Positions 50,377 through 59,800 of a stretch of 64,000 nt of DNA are shown here, piece by piece. Origin of the DNA: Citrobacter freundii (GTDB lineage: Bacteria; Bacteroidota; Bacteroidia; Chitinophagales; Chitinophagaceae); contig QFQQ01000004.1 of assembly GCA_003243445.1 (NCBI GenBank), forward strand, positions 1-64,000, given 5' to 3'. How positions within the stretch are numbered: the first letter of the stretch is position 1; each line of letters starts with the position of its first letter. Below the pieces are notes generated by a model. It worked only from the letters and a program-made list of their open reading frames with translations. It was not told the DNA's origin and ran no database searches. A program made the position numbers and the translations under genes.

Positions 50377-51717
50377 TAACACCATTTGACGATCCGCATC
50401 CAACCTCACCAAAATAAACAACAATATCGTAAACGTGATCAGCGAAGTACCGCCATAGCTCACCAAAGGCAACGTGATACCGATCACCGGTGCGAGGCCG
50501 ATGGTCATGGCGACGTTGATGCCGATATGGAAAAAGAAGACGGCTGCAACACCGTAGGCATAGCAACGGCTGAAGACGCTGCGCTGGCGTTCAGCAACGG
50601 TGATGATGCGGAAAAGAAGAAGAAGATAGATACCCAGGAGAAGGAAACATCCGACAAAGCCAAAGCCTTCCCCGATCGTATCGAAAATAAAGTCAGTACG
50701 CTGTTCAGGAACAAATCCGTAGCGGGTCTGCGTTCCTTTAAGTAAGCCCTTGCCGAATACGCCACCACTACCTATGGCGATCTTGGATTGCTTCACGTTA
50801 TAATCCGCAGTGTTTTCCTTTTTAGCATCGCTCGCGGATGGTGCTACGCCAGCCCATTTCTGCATGTACTCAACAGGCACATCCTTGCCGATCGTGCTGT
50901 AGATCCGCTCTACCTGGTGCTTGGCAAGCACGTTGGCAAAAATGAAAGGAACAGCGAAACGTTGTATGCCCACGCAGATCACCCATAACGCCAGGATCTT
51001 GATCAGGATCGATTTATCACGCTTCAACTGACGCCTCATCAATAATATCACCACTACGGCCAGGCCTGTAAGGATCAATGCCAATGTGTTCTTCTCCAGT
51101 AAAAGCGTTGCTACTACCAGCGCCGCGGTCGCAAATCCCGCAACCAACACTCCTGACGGCAACCCTTCCCGGTACATCACGAGGAAGAAAGCGAAAAACA
51201 CCAGCGCAAGGCCCGTTTCACTTTGCATGATCGTGAGCATGGCCGGCGTTAGCGTAATGGCAGCCGCGATCAGTTGGGACCGAATCCTGGTAAAATCTGT
51301 TTCCGGTCGCGATAAATACTTCGCTAGCGCCAGGCATACGCAGATCTTACAGAATTCCGCCGGCTGAAAGTTAAACCCTCCAAGGCGTATAATGGATTCG
51401 GTACCTTTTACATTTGAGTGTAACGGAAACACCAGTAATAACATTACGATGCCCACTGCGTACCAGATATTGGCTGTGGCTGAAAAAAATTTACTGTCCG
51501 TAAGCAGAATGAATAAACCCAGGACAAGCGCTGCGACAAAAAAGTAAAGCTGCTTGCTATAGTCAGTTTTGAAATTGACAAAACTCTGGAAGATGGGATC
51601 TCCTTCCTTATAGGTGGCGCCGAATACGGCGGTGATGCCAATGGCAACCAGCAGGAGATAAATCCATACAAGGCTCCAGTCAATTCCTTTTGATATGGCG
51701 GGGTTTCTCTGGCTCAT
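50371..51717 (-). CDS. rodA: Rod-shape peptidoglycan polymerase RodA (SEDS)
   Basis: 448 residues, about ten membrane helices, longer than E. coli RodA because of a charged loop (about 260-310, including VEYMQKWAGVAPSASDAKKE). SEDS-family landmarks are present: RLGGFNFQPAEFCKICVCLA near 113, SETGLALVF near 165, and the C-terminal GLAPVIGITLPLVSYGGTSL. It polymerises lipid II glycan strands with PBP2. It overlaps mrdA by ATGA. Confidence 0.95.
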   Translation of the reverse strand: MSQRNPAISKGIDWSLVWIYLLLVAIGITAVFGATYKEGDPIFQSFVNFKTDYSKQLYFFVAALVLGLFILLTDSKFFSATANIWYAVGIVMLLLVFPLHSNVKGTESIIRLGGFNFQPAEFCKICVCLALAKYLSRPETDFTRIRSQLIAAAITLTPAMLTIMQSETGLALVFFAFFLVMYREGLPSGVLVAGFATAALVVATLLLEKNTLALILTGLAVVVILLMRRQLKRDKSILIKILALWVICVGIQRFAVPFIFANVLAKHQVERIYSTIGKDVPVEYMQKWAGVAPSASDAKKENTADYNVKQSKIAIGSGGVFGKGLLKGTQTRYGFVPEQRTDFIFDTIGEGFGFVGCFLLLGIYLLLLFRIITVAERQRSVFSRCYAYGVAAVFFFHIGINVAMTIGLAPVIGITLPLVSYGGTSLITFTILLFILVRLDADRQMVLR

Positions 51718-53819
51718 AATGCAGTGATATTGGGTCTGGAGGCGCTGGTTTTTTTGTCTGCAGGAAGAACCGCTGCCAGCAGTTCGGTCTTTTGGCTTTT
51801 TGAACCTGGGTTTTTAGGATCAGTTGCGCGTTTTGGTGAAACTGATGCCACACGGATATATTTCCTGATATAAGAGCTATCCTTTCTTAATTCAAACCAT
51901 TTGAAGGCACGGATCGAATCCTCGCGCCATTGCAGGTCTTTCAGGAAGGAAGGCATCAGGTTGGCTGCAGCAATGCGGTCAACTTCTTTCAAACGATCTG
52001 CACGCAATGTGTCCTTCAGGTATTTCTCTACCATCAGGTATGCGATCGGACCCGCCCAGGTTGCACCGAAACCACCATTCTCAATGATCACGGCAACCGC
52101 GATCTTGGGATCTTCTTTTGGCGCAAAGCAAACAAAAAGAGAGTGGTCTTTCAATTGCTGACGCTTACCCCTGATGATGCCATAGTTTTCCGCCGTACCG
52201 GTTTTGGCACAAATATCCACGCCCGGGATCTTGGGGATCCTCCAGGCCGTACCCCGTATCGTTACATCATACATGCCATCGATAACGGTGCGGTAAGATG
52301 TATCCGGAATATGTGTAAGCACTTCATGCTTATAGCGGTACTTGTTCAACAAGGCTGTATCCGAAGGGCCCTCCTCATCGATGCTTTTTACAAAGTGAGG
52401 AATATAATAATATCCTTTGTTGGCAACAATGCTGATACCGTTTGCGATCTGCAGCGGCGTTACGGTCATTTTATCCTGGCCGATTCCCATCGTCACCATC
52501 GTGCAGGAATTCCATGAGCCGCGGTATTCTTTATCATACTGCGTTGTATCCGGGATATTGCCACCATCCTCACTTGGAATATCTACGCCAAGACGGTGAC
52601 CATAACCGAATGCAGACATATAATCTTTCCAGACAGTCAGTCCCTGACGCGGGTTATGATACTTTGGATTATCCAGTGTAAGCCTGAATGTATTATAGAA
52701 AAACGAGTTGCATGACCAGGCAATAGCGAGACGAAGGTTCGCGGCATGACCGGCGAAAGTTTCTGTACAGCCATATCTTCTGCCGCAATAATAATAACCG
52801 CCTGAGCAGGCGATGCCGCTTGCCGGCGTGATCACGCCTTCATCCAGACCGATCAGCGCACCCAATGGTTTATAGGTTGAACCCGCCGGATATTGTCCCT
52901 TGATCGCACGGTTGAATAATGGTTTGCTTACATCCAGTACCAGCCGGGCATAGTTCTTTTGTTTTTCCGGACCGGTCAGCTCATTGGGGTTGAAGTTTGG
53001 CCCGGATGCCATAGCGAGTATTCCTCCGGTCTTCGGCTCAAGTGCAACTACGGAACCGATCTTACCGGTGAGCAATTTCTCGGCGAGCTGTTGCAGTTCC
53101 ACATCAAGATAGGTCCGGATACCGCGGCCCGCAACGGCGGCCGTATCGAACATGCCGTTCTCATATTTACCAACGAGACGGTTGAACTTATCCTTGATCA
53201 GGTGCTGAACACCACGTTGCCCCATCAGCACTTTTTCATACGTTGCTTCAAGTCCGCTTTTACCGATGTAGTCACCCATGCGGTAAAAGTTCTGCGATCG
53301 TTCTATATCTTTTGGATCCACTTCGCCGACGTAACCGAGAATGTGAGCGGCTACATTAAAAGGATATACGCGAACAGGTCTTTCCACCAGTGCAAATCCC
53401 GGGAACCGCCAGCTGTTCTCTTCGAATCTTGCCTGCATCTGTGGTGTAAGCAGTGACTGGAACACGGACGGCCTTACCCGTGTATTTTTAAAAATCGCAT
53501 CTCTCACTCTTTTCCTGAATTCCGCAGTATCGATTTCCATCATGCGGCAAAAAGAAGTTGTATCCAGGTTCTTGATCTCGGAAGGCGTTACCATGAGATC
53601 AAACATGATGGCATTGTTGAGGATTGCTTTTCCCTTTCTGTCATAAATGATCCCGCGTTCCGGAAACACCACCTTGGGATAAACAGCATTATCCATTGCA
53701 AGTTGACTGTATTTGCCCGATGTCACCTGCAGCACAAACAATCGCGCAATAATGATCACGAACGCTACCAGAAATATAAGGCGGATGATACGGCTTCTTG
53801 ATTGGTTGAACACGGACAT
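51714..53819 (-). CDS. mrdA: Penicillin-binding protein 2 (elongasome transpeptidase)
   Basis: 701 residues from the ATG at 53819. One N-terminal membrane anchor (RIIRLIFLVAFVIIIARLFV) is followed by the PBP dimerisation domain and the transpeptidase. The three active-site motifs are STYK (in PAGSTYKPLGAL), SCN (WSCNSFFY) and KTGT (CAKTGTAENYG). It crosslinks peptidoglycan for side-wall growth together with RodA. The frame is open to 54080, but the 87 upstream codons lie in the inverted repeat 53960-54085 and a non-coding stretch. The C-terminus has a Lys/Ser-rich tail of about 40 residues. Confidence 0.95.
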   Translation of the reverse strand: MSVFNQSRSRIIRLIFLVAFVIIIARLFVLQVTSGKYSQLAMDNAVYPKVVFPERGIIYDRKGKAILNNAIMFDLMVTPSEIKNLDTTSFCRMMEIDTAEFRKRVRDAIFKNTRVRPSVFQSLLTPQMQARFEENSWRFPGFALVERPVRVYPFNVAAHILGYVGEVDPKDIERSQNFYRMGDYIGKSGLEATYEKVLMGQRGVQHLIKDKFNRLVGKYENGMFDTAAVAGRGIRTYLDVELQQLAEKLLTGKIGSVVALEPKTGGILAMASGPNFNPNELTGPEKQKNYARLVLDVSKPLFNRAIKGQYPAGSTYKPLGALIGLDEGVITPASGIACSGGYYYCGRRYGCTETFAGHAANLRLAIAWSCNSFFYNTFRLTLDNPKYHNPRQGLTVWKDYMSAFGYGHRLGVDIPSEDGGNIPDTTQYDKEYRGSWNSCTMVTMGIGQDKMTVTPLQIANGISIVANKGYYYIPHFVKSIDEEGPSDTALLNKYRYKHEVLTHIPDTSYRTVIDGMYDVTIRGTAWRIPKIPGVDICAKTGTAENYGIIRGKRQQLKDHSLFVCFAPKEDPKIAVAVIIENGGFGATWAGPIAYLMVEKYLKDTLRADRLKEVDRIAAANLMPSFLKDLQWREDSIRAFKWFELRKDSSYIRKYIRVASVSPKRATDPKNPGSKSQKTELLAAVLPADKKTSASRPNITAL

Positions 53820-53959
53820 AGGTAAGTAAAAGATGAATGGTGATGCGGGGTTGTTGCCCGTAGAGGAATGAATACACTTAGCAATACAAAGTACGAAATG
53901 AAAATGGCGGTTTCCAAATGTTTGGCGCGATAAATTTTTCTTAAAGCGAAAAGAAGTCA

Positions 53960-54085
53960 AGCGATGTTCGATGCGCGATGGTCGATGGTCGAATACACGC
54001 ATTATGATGGAAACACCATCAGTAATTTCACGATTATGCAGTTGCTCGTCTCCGACCATCGACCATCGCGCATCGAACATCGAAC
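53960..54085. repeat. Inverted repeat, GATGNTC heptamer family, inside the rod-shape operon
   Basis: Left arm 53960-53992 and right arm 54052-54085, with a small GATGG/CCATC hairpin in the loop. It ends 1 nt from the mreD stop and lies between mreD and mrdA, all on the minus strand. Confidence 0.8.
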
Positions 54086-54086
54086 A

Positions 54087-54620
54087 CTACGCTGTATTCG
54101 TCCTGTAATTCATCTTCCTCGAAAACAGCAATTCCGTAATGATCACCAGCAATAAGCTGATCGCTGTAGTCGAAAGGACTTTGATGAGGAGATGGAAAAA
54201 GCTTCCGAAGGAGAGCCATTCCAGTATTACGAGATAGAGGTGATGGAAAACGGTAAGAATGAGTACATATACCAGGTAAGGCGTCCAGCCCATTGAGCGG
54301 GGAGATGGTTCACGGTAGTTGAACTCGGCCGTATCTTTCGGAGAAAGTATGTTGATGACGAACGGGCGCAGGTAAGCGATCAGCACGCAGGGTGCGGCAT
54401 GAAGCCCCGGTGTATTGGTGAAATAATCCAGCGCCATACCTGTCACAAAGCCGATGAACAGCAACCCGATACGGGAGACGCTGAACGGGATCCAGAGGAT
54501 GAACAGGTAATACAGATAAGGAATAATATACTGATGCAGGGCCCCAACCTTGTCGAGGATATACACCTGAACAAAGATGAACAGGAACAAGCGGACAATA
54601 TTTCTCAGCAAATCACTCAC
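54087..54620 (-). CDS. mreD: Rod-shape determining protein MreD
   Basis: 177 residues, five to six membrane helices (for example LFLFIFVQVYIL, YYLFILWIPF and VLSTTAISLLLVIITEL). The phrase GLLFIGFVTGMALDYFTNTPGLHAA is the conserved MreD segment. It connects MreC and MreB to the elongasome in the membrane. GTG start at 54620 overlapping the mreC stop by 4 nt, so coupled to mreC. Confidence 0.9.
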   Translation of the reverse strand: MSDLLRNIVRLFLFIFVQVYILDKVGALHQYIIPYLYYLFILWIPFSVSRIGLLFIGFVTGMALDYFTNTPGLHAAPCVLIAYLRPFVINILSPKDTAEFNYREPSPRSMGWTPYLVYVLILTVFHHLYLVILEWLSFGSFFHLLIKVLSTTAISLLLVIITELLFSRKMNYRTNTA

Positions 54621-55495
54621 TGGTTCGGCTTTTTAACATCATCAATTTTTTTCCTGGTATCCTGGATCAGCTGATCCTGTTCTCCGTACTGGAGATTTTC
54701 AACCACCATTACCTGTTGAAGGTTGCTGAAATTTGCACCCGTCTTAATTTTCAGTACATAGAAGTTGGTGGAATTGTCTTTCACGATTTCAGCAACGGTT
54801 CCCACAAAATGTCCGGGAGGGAAACTGAGGGAATATTTACCTGTGACGATCGTATCGCCTTTCAGAATAGAATCGCTTTTGGGGATATTATTCAGGGTGA
54901 GGAAGCGCGGATCAGCACCATCCCAGGAAAGTGTTCCTGAATTCTGTGTTTTTTTGACAAGCACGTTCACTTTGTTCTGTACGTGGAGCAAACTCATCAC
55001 CTGGGCGTAATTGGCGCTTACATTCACCACCTGGCCGACCAGTCCGCCGCCGGAGCTGAACACCCCCATATTATCTTTTATCCCCTGGTTGGCGCCCCGG
55101 TTGATCTGCACATAGTTCTTTTCGGCATTGGTCGTACTGTACACAACCTGCGCTTCTCTCCACACATAGTGGCGATAATGCCCCAAAGTGTCGTAAGGGA
55201 TGGAATCTCTCGTAACAGTGCTGGATGTATCGTTTGAAACAAAATTGGAGGGCAGCAGGTTGATCAGCGAGTCGTTCAACCGCAGCAGGCGGCGGTTTTC
55301 TTCTTTCATGCGAAAGAAGTCTTCCACGTTATTATACTTGGAATTGAACCATCCAGTCACTTCATTTGCAGCAGCAAGCCCTTTTGCATGGTGAAACCGG
55401 TTATAGTTTATTAAAAACCATAAGCACACCGCCTGTAGTATAAAGAATACAATAACGGTGAAGAATCGGCGGATAAAGAGAAATATATTTCGCAA
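54617..55495 (-). CDS. mreC: Rod-shape determining protein MreC
   Basis: 292 residues. One N-terminal membrane helix (TVIVFFILQAVCLWFLI), a coiled coil (NVEDFFRMKEENRRLLRLND) and a periplasmic beta-domain with AQVVYSTTNAEKNYVQINRG and GANQGIKDNMGVFSSGGGLV, the MreC signature. It organises PBP2 and RodA in the periplasm. The start appears to be TTG at 55495, as no in-frame ATG exists nearby. It lies 36 nt after mreB. Confidence 0.92.
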   Translation of the reverse strand: MRNIFLFIRRFFTVIVFFILQAVCLWFLINYNRFHHAKGLAAANEVTGWFNSKYNNVEDFFRMKEENRRLLRLNDSLINLLPSNFVSNDTSSTVTRDSIPYDTLGHYRHYVWREAQVVYSTTNAEKNYVQINRGANQGIKDNMGVFSSGGGLVGQVVNVSANYAQVMSLLHVQNKVNVLVKKTQNSGTLSWDGADPRFLTLNNIPKSDSILKGDTIVTGKYSLSFPPGHFVGTVAEIVKDNSTNFYVLKIKTGANFSNLQQVMVVENLQYGEQDQLIQDTRKKIDDVKKPNQ

Positions 55496-55531
55496 GGGAG
55501 CTGTTTTGAATCTGAAGCTTTAGCCGCCTGA

Positions 55532-56557
55532 TTATCTCATTACAAAGGGATACTTGTCATAATTCTTGAGCGCAATACCTGTTCCCCGTACCACGCTTTT
55601 CAGCGGATCGTCAGCAACGTGTACCGGCAGCTTGATCTTCTGGCTGAGCCTTTTGTCAAGCCCTCTCAGCAAGGCACCACCACCAGTGAGGTAAAGTCCA
55701 CGGCGGTAGATATCACCTGCCAGTTCCGGAGGTGTTTGTTCCAGGGCTTTGAGGATAGCTTCCTCTATTTTGAAAATGCTTTTATCCAGTGCTTCAGCGA
55801 TCTCCTGGTAGCTTACCATGATCTGTTTGGGGATACCGGTAACAAGGTCACGTCCGTTTACAGGAATATCATCCGGCGGATTGTCCAGATCTTTCATTGC
55901 CGCGCCAACCTGGATCTTGATCTGTTCAGCAGTACGCTCACCAATGAGCAGGCTATGATAACGGCGGAGCGCTTCCATGATGTCTGCAGTGAATTCATCA
56001 CCTGCGATGCGGATGCTCTGGTCACACACAATACCAGCCAGCGCGATCACAGTAATACCGGTAGTACCGCCACCGATGTCGATGATCATATTACCAACAG
56101 GCTCTTCCACATCAATGCCGATACCCAGTGCAGCAGCCATTGGCTCATGCAGCAGGTATACTTCTTTGGCACCAGCCTGTTCAGCACTGTCGCGAACAGC
56201 ACGCTTTTCCACTTCCGTGATGGAAGATGGAATACATATCATCATTCTCCAGCTCGGAGGAAAAAGAGGCTTCTTGGGATAAACCAGTTTGATCAGTTCC
56301 CTGATCATTAATTCTGCGGCATTAAAATCGGCAATTACACCATCTTTCAGGGGACGCACAGTTCTGATGCTTTCATGGGTCTTCTCATGCATCATCAGCG
56401 CTTTTTTTCCCACAGCCAGCACCTCTTTTGGATTATTCCTGTTCAGCGCTACAATACTCGGTTCATTTACGGCTACTTCATCATTATGTATGATAAGGGT
56501 ATTGGCAGTACCCAGATCCATAGCAATCTCTTGTGTAAACCAGTTAAAAAGTCCCAT
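55532..56557 (-). CDS. mreB: Rod-shape determining protein MreB (actin-like)
   Basis: 341 residues, canonical length. Phosphate-1 motif MDLGTANTLI, phosphate-2 MIIDIGGGTTGITVIALAG, adenosine motif YLTGGGALLRGL near the C-terminus, and the N-terminal amphipathic start MGLFNWFTQEI for membrane contact. It polymerises as membrane-bound filaments that guide cell-wall synthesis. First gene of the order mreB-mreC-mreD-mrdA-rodA, with a good promoter in front. Confidence 0.97.
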   Translation of the reverse strand: MGLFNWFTQEIAMDLGTANTLIIHNDEVAVNEPSIVALNRNNPKEVLAVGKKALMMHEKTHESIRTVRPLKDGVIADFNAAELMIRELIKLVYPKKPLFPPSWRMMICIPSSITEVEKRAVRDSAEQAGAKEVYLLHEPMAAALGIGIDVEEPVGNMIIDIGGGTTGITVIALAGIVCDQSIRIAGDEFTADIMEALRRYHSLLIGERTAEQIKIQVGAAMKDLDNPPDDIPVNGRDLVTGIPKQIMVSYQEIAEALDKSIFKIEEAILKALEQTPPELAGDIYRRGLYLTGGGALLRGLDKRLSQKIKLPVHVADDPLKSVVRGTGIALKNYDKYPFVMR

Positions 56558-56582
56558 TCGATATAATTGGATTTAATGTGTG

Positions 56583-56614
56583 CAAAGTTGGAGGAAATAA
56601 TTTGAATTTACAAA
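56583..56614 (-). promoter_or_regulatory. Promoter of the mre operon
   Basis: Minus strand TTTG (56611-56614), 20 nt, CAACTTTG (56583-56590), one base from TAnnTTTG. The ATG lies 25 nt downstream. Confidence 0.6.
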
Positions 56615-56730
56615 GCAAAGCCTTGACAGGACAGCATTTTTTTTACATTCGGGAGGAAGCGTTCATGCACTTCAATCGTTATTCATGCGAAGTCATTACA
56701 CTTATACTTTCTCGGGGTTGCAGTTTTTGC

Positions 56731-56738
56731 TACCTTTG
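56731..56738 (+). promoter_or_regulatory. Candidate promoter of the small OMP gene
   Basis: TACCTTTG fits TAnnTTTG, with TTTC about 19 nt upstream. It implies a leader of roughly 180 nt before the ATG at 56927. Confidence 0.45.
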
Positions 56739-56842
56739 CGGCGCTAACACATAACGGCATTATTTACGATCTATTATTATTTAACCCAAAAGTTCTTCGG
56801 ATATTTTTCGGCCAGTTTATCAACAGCCCGATTGGTGTTTAC

Positions 56843-56902
56843 ATGCCGTTGACCAATTCTGGCACAAAAATGGCAATTAAGGATTCCGAAGCACCATTTT
56901 AA
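56843..56902 (+). CDS. Possible 19-residue upstream frame in the OMP leader
   Basis: ATG at 56843 to TAA at 56900-56902, product MPLTNSGTKMAIKDSEAPF. It ends 24 nt before the OMP start. Could be a leader peptide or chance; no regulatory residue run is seen. Confidence 0.15.
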   Translation: MPLTNSGTKMAIKDSEAPF

Positions 56903-56926
56903 AACCATTTTCCAGTAAAAAAAATT

Positions 56927-57394
56927 ATGAGAAAGGTCTTTATTCTTAGCCTCCTTCTGACAGGCTTTATTCTGACAGCAACAGTATCAAACGCACAAAG
57001 TAACTACAAAACCAGTGTAGGTCTGGGCATCGATTTCGGTAATGGCGGCACTTACGTCGGTCCTTCCCTGAAACACTTCTTTACACAAAAAGATGTTGGC
57101 CAGTTTGAGGTATTGTTCGGCAACGATTACACGATCATCGAAGGTTTTTATGAATACCATAAAGACATCGCAAACGCTACAGGCCTGAAATGGTTTGCTG
57201 GTGCGGGTCTCGGTGTTGGCCTTTATGATGGTGGTTCCGATTTCCTCGTTCGCCCGTTGGCCGGTCTGGATTACAAGATCAATAACGTTCCACTGAGCTT
57301 TTCGTTCGATTGGCGCCCAACTATCGCAATCGGTAATGGCGATTCTGATTTCGAGGCAGGCAGATTTGGTCTCGGTTTCAGATATGCATTCTAA
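56927..57394 (+). CDS. Small outer membrane beta-barrel protein
   Basis: 155 residues with a signal peptide to about 23 (ATVSNA-Q). The mature part is alternating beta strands rich in Gly and aromatic residues (YKTSVGLGIDFGNGGTYVGP, KWFAGAGLGVGLYDGGSDF, LSFSFDWRPTIAIGN) and ends in RFGLGFRYAF, with the C-terminal Phe recognised by the BAM complex. Probably eight strands. Role unknown; similar small OMPs are often abundant. Followed by a strong terminator. Confidence 0.8.
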   Translation: MRKVFILSLLLTGFILTATVSNAQSNYKTSVGLGIDFGNGGTYVGPSLKHFFTQKDVGQFEVLFGNDYTIIEGFYEYHKDIANATGLKWFAGAGLGVGLYDGGSDFLVRPLAGLDYKINNVPLSFSFDWRPTIAIGNGDSDFEAGRFGLGFRYAF

Positions 57395-57446
57395 ATCCGT
57401 TACACTTCTATCATATATCTCTCATTTATCTATCTATCAGCAAAGG

Positions 57447-57486
57447 AAAGAGGTGACTGCGCAAGCGGTTCACCTCTTTTTATTTA
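57447..57486 (+). terminator. Intrinsic terminator of the small OMP gene
   Basis: AAAGAGGTGA (57447-57456) pairs with TCACCTCTTT (57470-57479), followed by TTTTATTTA. Confidence 0.9.
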
Positions 57487-57530
57487 CCTTAACGTCTGAA
57501 ATCGTCTTCTGAACCTTAATCATCTTTATC

Positions 57531-58415
57531 ATGCGATCATTCATCTCCATCCTACTATTGCTGATCTCCTGCATGTGCTTTTCGCAGGAAAATACAGCGC
57601 AGAAAATTGCCGAGTTTGAAAAAGCCCTGCAGGATCCAAAAGCTGTTCCTTACGGCAATAATCCGGCAGCGGGCAAATTTTATACTATCCGTGGCTTCAA
57701 AATGTATTGTGAGATATATGGCTCAGGAGAACCGCTGCTGATCATCCATGGCAATGGCGGATCGATCAACAACTTCATTTATCAGATCCCCTATTTCGCG
57801 AAAAACTATAAGGTCATTATTGCGGACAGCAGAAGCCAGGGCAAGTCCGCCGATGCCGGAGACTCACTCACTTATGAGATGATGGCTGATGACTATGCCG
57901 CGCTTCTCGATGCACTATCCGTTGATTCTGCGAACGTTATCGGTTGGAGCGATGGAGGTATCAACGGCCTGCTGCTGGCCATGCGGCATCCTAAAAAAGT
58001 GAAGAAGCTCGCGGTCACCGGTGCCAACCTCACACCAGATACGACCGCGGTGCCACAGGAGATCTGGGATATGGTTCGCCCCAGCCTTGCGGCATTGAAA
58101 GCAAAATCAAGCCTCACGCCCCAGGAAAAAACAGGCTATAAACTGCTGCGCCTGCTTTGCGAACAACCGCATATCCAGCCGTCCTCGCTGAATACGATCA
58201 GCTGCCCTTCCCTGGTGATCGGCGGCGATCATGATGTGATCAGGGAGGAACATACATTCCTTATTTACAAGAATATTCCCAAAGCCTATCTCTGGATCCT
58301 GCCGGCCTCAGGGCATTCCACTCCAATCATTTATGCAGATGAATTCAATAAAGTAGTGGAGCGGTTCTTTAAGAACCCGTTTGTGAAGATTGAGGGGCAG
58401 GGAAGGTTTATGTAG
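57531..58415 (+). CDS. Exported alpha/beta hydrolase
   Basis: 294 residues, signal peptide to about 18 (LLLISCMCFS-Q; the Cys in LISC could also be lipidated). An alpha/beta hydrolase fold follows: oxyanion strand LLIIHGNGGSINNF, nucleophile elbow VIGWSDGGINGLL (G-x-S-x-G), the acid in IGGDHDVI and the base His in LPASGHSTPI. Substrate unknown. It starts about 45 nt after the preceding terminator, without a clear promoter. Confidence 0.82.
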   Translation: MRSFISILLLLISCMCFSQENTAQKIAEFEKALQDPKAVPYGNNPAAGKFYTIRGFKMYCEIYGSGEPLLIIHGNGGSINNFIYQIPYFAKNYKVIIADSRSQGKSADAGDSLTYEMMADDYAALLDALSVDSANVIGWSDGGINGLLLAMRHPKKVKKLAVTGANLTPDTTAVPQEIWDMVRPSLAALKAKSSLTPQEKTGYKLLRLLCEQPHIQPSSLNTISCPSLVIGGDHDVIREEHTFLIYKNIPKAYLWILPASGHSTPIIYADEFNKVVERFFKNPFVKIEGQGRFM

Positions 58416-58426
58416 GGCCTGCGGCC

Positions 58427-58750
58427 CTGACCGCGGACGGCCGACCGCCGACCGCAGACGATTCATTTGAAATGAATACTCGTTATATAATTGAAAAGTG
58501 GCGACACGTATGGCCATCGATTATGGATGTTGCCGCTTTTCAATTGTGTGAAGGTAATTCACCACTAAAGACTCGTCGGCAGACGACCGACTGCCGACCG
58601 CAGACGATCATTTGAAATGAATACTCGGTATATAATTGAAAAGCGGCAATACGTATGATCATCGATTATGCATGTTGCCGCTTTTCAATTGTGTGAAGGT
58701 AATTCACCACTGAAGACTCGTCGGCGGTCGGCGGTCGGCCGTCCGCGGTC
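58427..58750. repeat. GACCGCC-type inverted repeat with an internal 145-nt tandem duplication
   Basis: Outer left arm 58427-58461 and right arm 58713-58750. The interior holds two copies of a segment starting CGACCGCAGACGAT..TCATTTGAAATGAATACT, 145 nt apart (58448 and 58593). Each copy contains a TTGAAAAG..CTTTTCAA hairpin with a GGC../..GCC extension and ends GACTCGTCGGC. About 330 nt without a gene. Confidence 0.8.
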
Positions 58751-58757
58751 ATTCCCC

Positions 58758-59795
58758 TCACTCGATCGCCCCAAACCCCAACCTCCGCTCCACCCCAGCC
58801 GGCAATACCGGCAATTTTCTCCGTTCGATCAAAAAGCTATTCAGCTGGGCGATCTCACGGAAGATGTAATGTTTGTCCGCCGCAGATTTCAGGTAGTCTT
58901 TACCGGTGCTTCCGCCGGTGCCGATCCTTGTGCCGATCATGCGGTGTACCATATTCATATGGCGGTATCGCCAGGAACTGAGCTGCTCATCGATCTCCAG
59001 CAAACTGTTGAGCAATTGAAAAGGCAATTGCAGTACAGGATAACCTCGATAGATCATGATAAATAAAGCCGCCCGCGACGCCCGGGCAGAAAGAGAACGG
59101 GAAAGAGCTTCATCATTTATTCCTAAAAACAGGGCATCGAAGGCAGCGAGATTGGCCTTTTCCGCATCGGATAGACTTTCCTTATAACAATGACGGTATT
59201 CGGCCCAGAATGGGTGGGGCGCCGCTGAAAGCTCAGGCGCTTCAAATCCTTTCCAGTTATCCGGTTCATTGAAGAAGGGCATACGTTCCAGCCAGTCATT
59301 CAGCCATTGAAGCAGGGACTTCTGTTGTTCAGCTTTTTTGATGATGTCAACATGCGAAGGGCGCAGTTGAGAAGTGTAATATTCCTGTCCATGCCGTTGT
59401 TCGTATTTCAGGCCCAGCTTGGCTTCCAGCTCTTTAAACTGCCAGCTTTGAAAACCGGAAGCGGGTCGAAGCATATCGCGGAAGTCTAGAAAATCCATCG
59501 GTGTCATGGTCTCCATGATATCGATCTGGTGAACAAGAACACGGAGGATCGTAACGCAGCGGTTCAGCCGGTGAACTACGGTTTGCAGTTCCGGCGAATT
59601 ATCGTTCAGCGATGGTTTGGCAAGGATCGCGATCACAGAGTTTACTTCGTGATGCAGTTGTTTAAACCATAGCTCATATGCCTGGTGAATGACGATGAAC
59701 AGCATTTCATCATGTGCAGGCAATTGTTTTTTTTCGCTCTCGGGAGATTGAGCGTTGAGTATCTGATCGAGTTGTAGATAGTCGTGATAATTCAT
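58758..59795 (-). CDS. kynA: Tryptophan 2,3-dioxygenase
   Basis: 345 residues, a little longer than the bacterial type. Heme and substrate residues are in the usual blocks: HDEMLFIVIHQAYELWFKQL near 28-47, then VLVHQIDIMETMTPMDFLDF, RDMLRPASGFQSWQFKELE, and HMNMVHRMIGTRIGTGGSTG containing the proximal heme His. It opens the indole ring of L-tryptophan to N-formylkynurenine, first step of the kynurenine pathway. No other kynurenine genes are nearby. A TATCTTTG box ends 5 nt before the ATG, so the transcript is probably leaderless. Confidence 0.93.
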   Translation of the reverse strand: MNYHDYLQLDQILNAQSPESEKKQLPAHDEMLFIVIHQAYELWFKQLHHEVNSVIAILAKPSLNDNSPELQTVVHRLNRCVTILRVLVHQIDIMETMTPMDFLDFRDMLRPASGFQSWQFKELEAKLGLKYEQRHGQEYYTSQLRPSHVDIIKKAEQQKSLLQWLNDWLERMPFFNEPDNWKGFEAPELSAAPHPFWAEYRHCYKESLSDAEKANLAAFDALFLGINDEALSRSLSARASRAALFIMIYRGYPVLQLPFQLLNSLLEIDEQLSSWRYRHMNMVHRMIGTRIGTGGSTGKDYLKSAADKHYIFREIAQLNSFLIERRKLPVLPAGVERRLGFGAIE

Positions 59796-59800
59796 ATTGG

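Noticed and set aside
53820..54080. 87-codon N-terminal extension of PBP2
   Set aside because: It is encoded by the GATG-family inverted repeat and a spacer. PBP2 proteins start just before the membrane anchor, as does the ATG at 53819. Equivalent extensions of rsmA, pdxA, galE and the 12.4 kb TonB receptor were rejected for the same reason.
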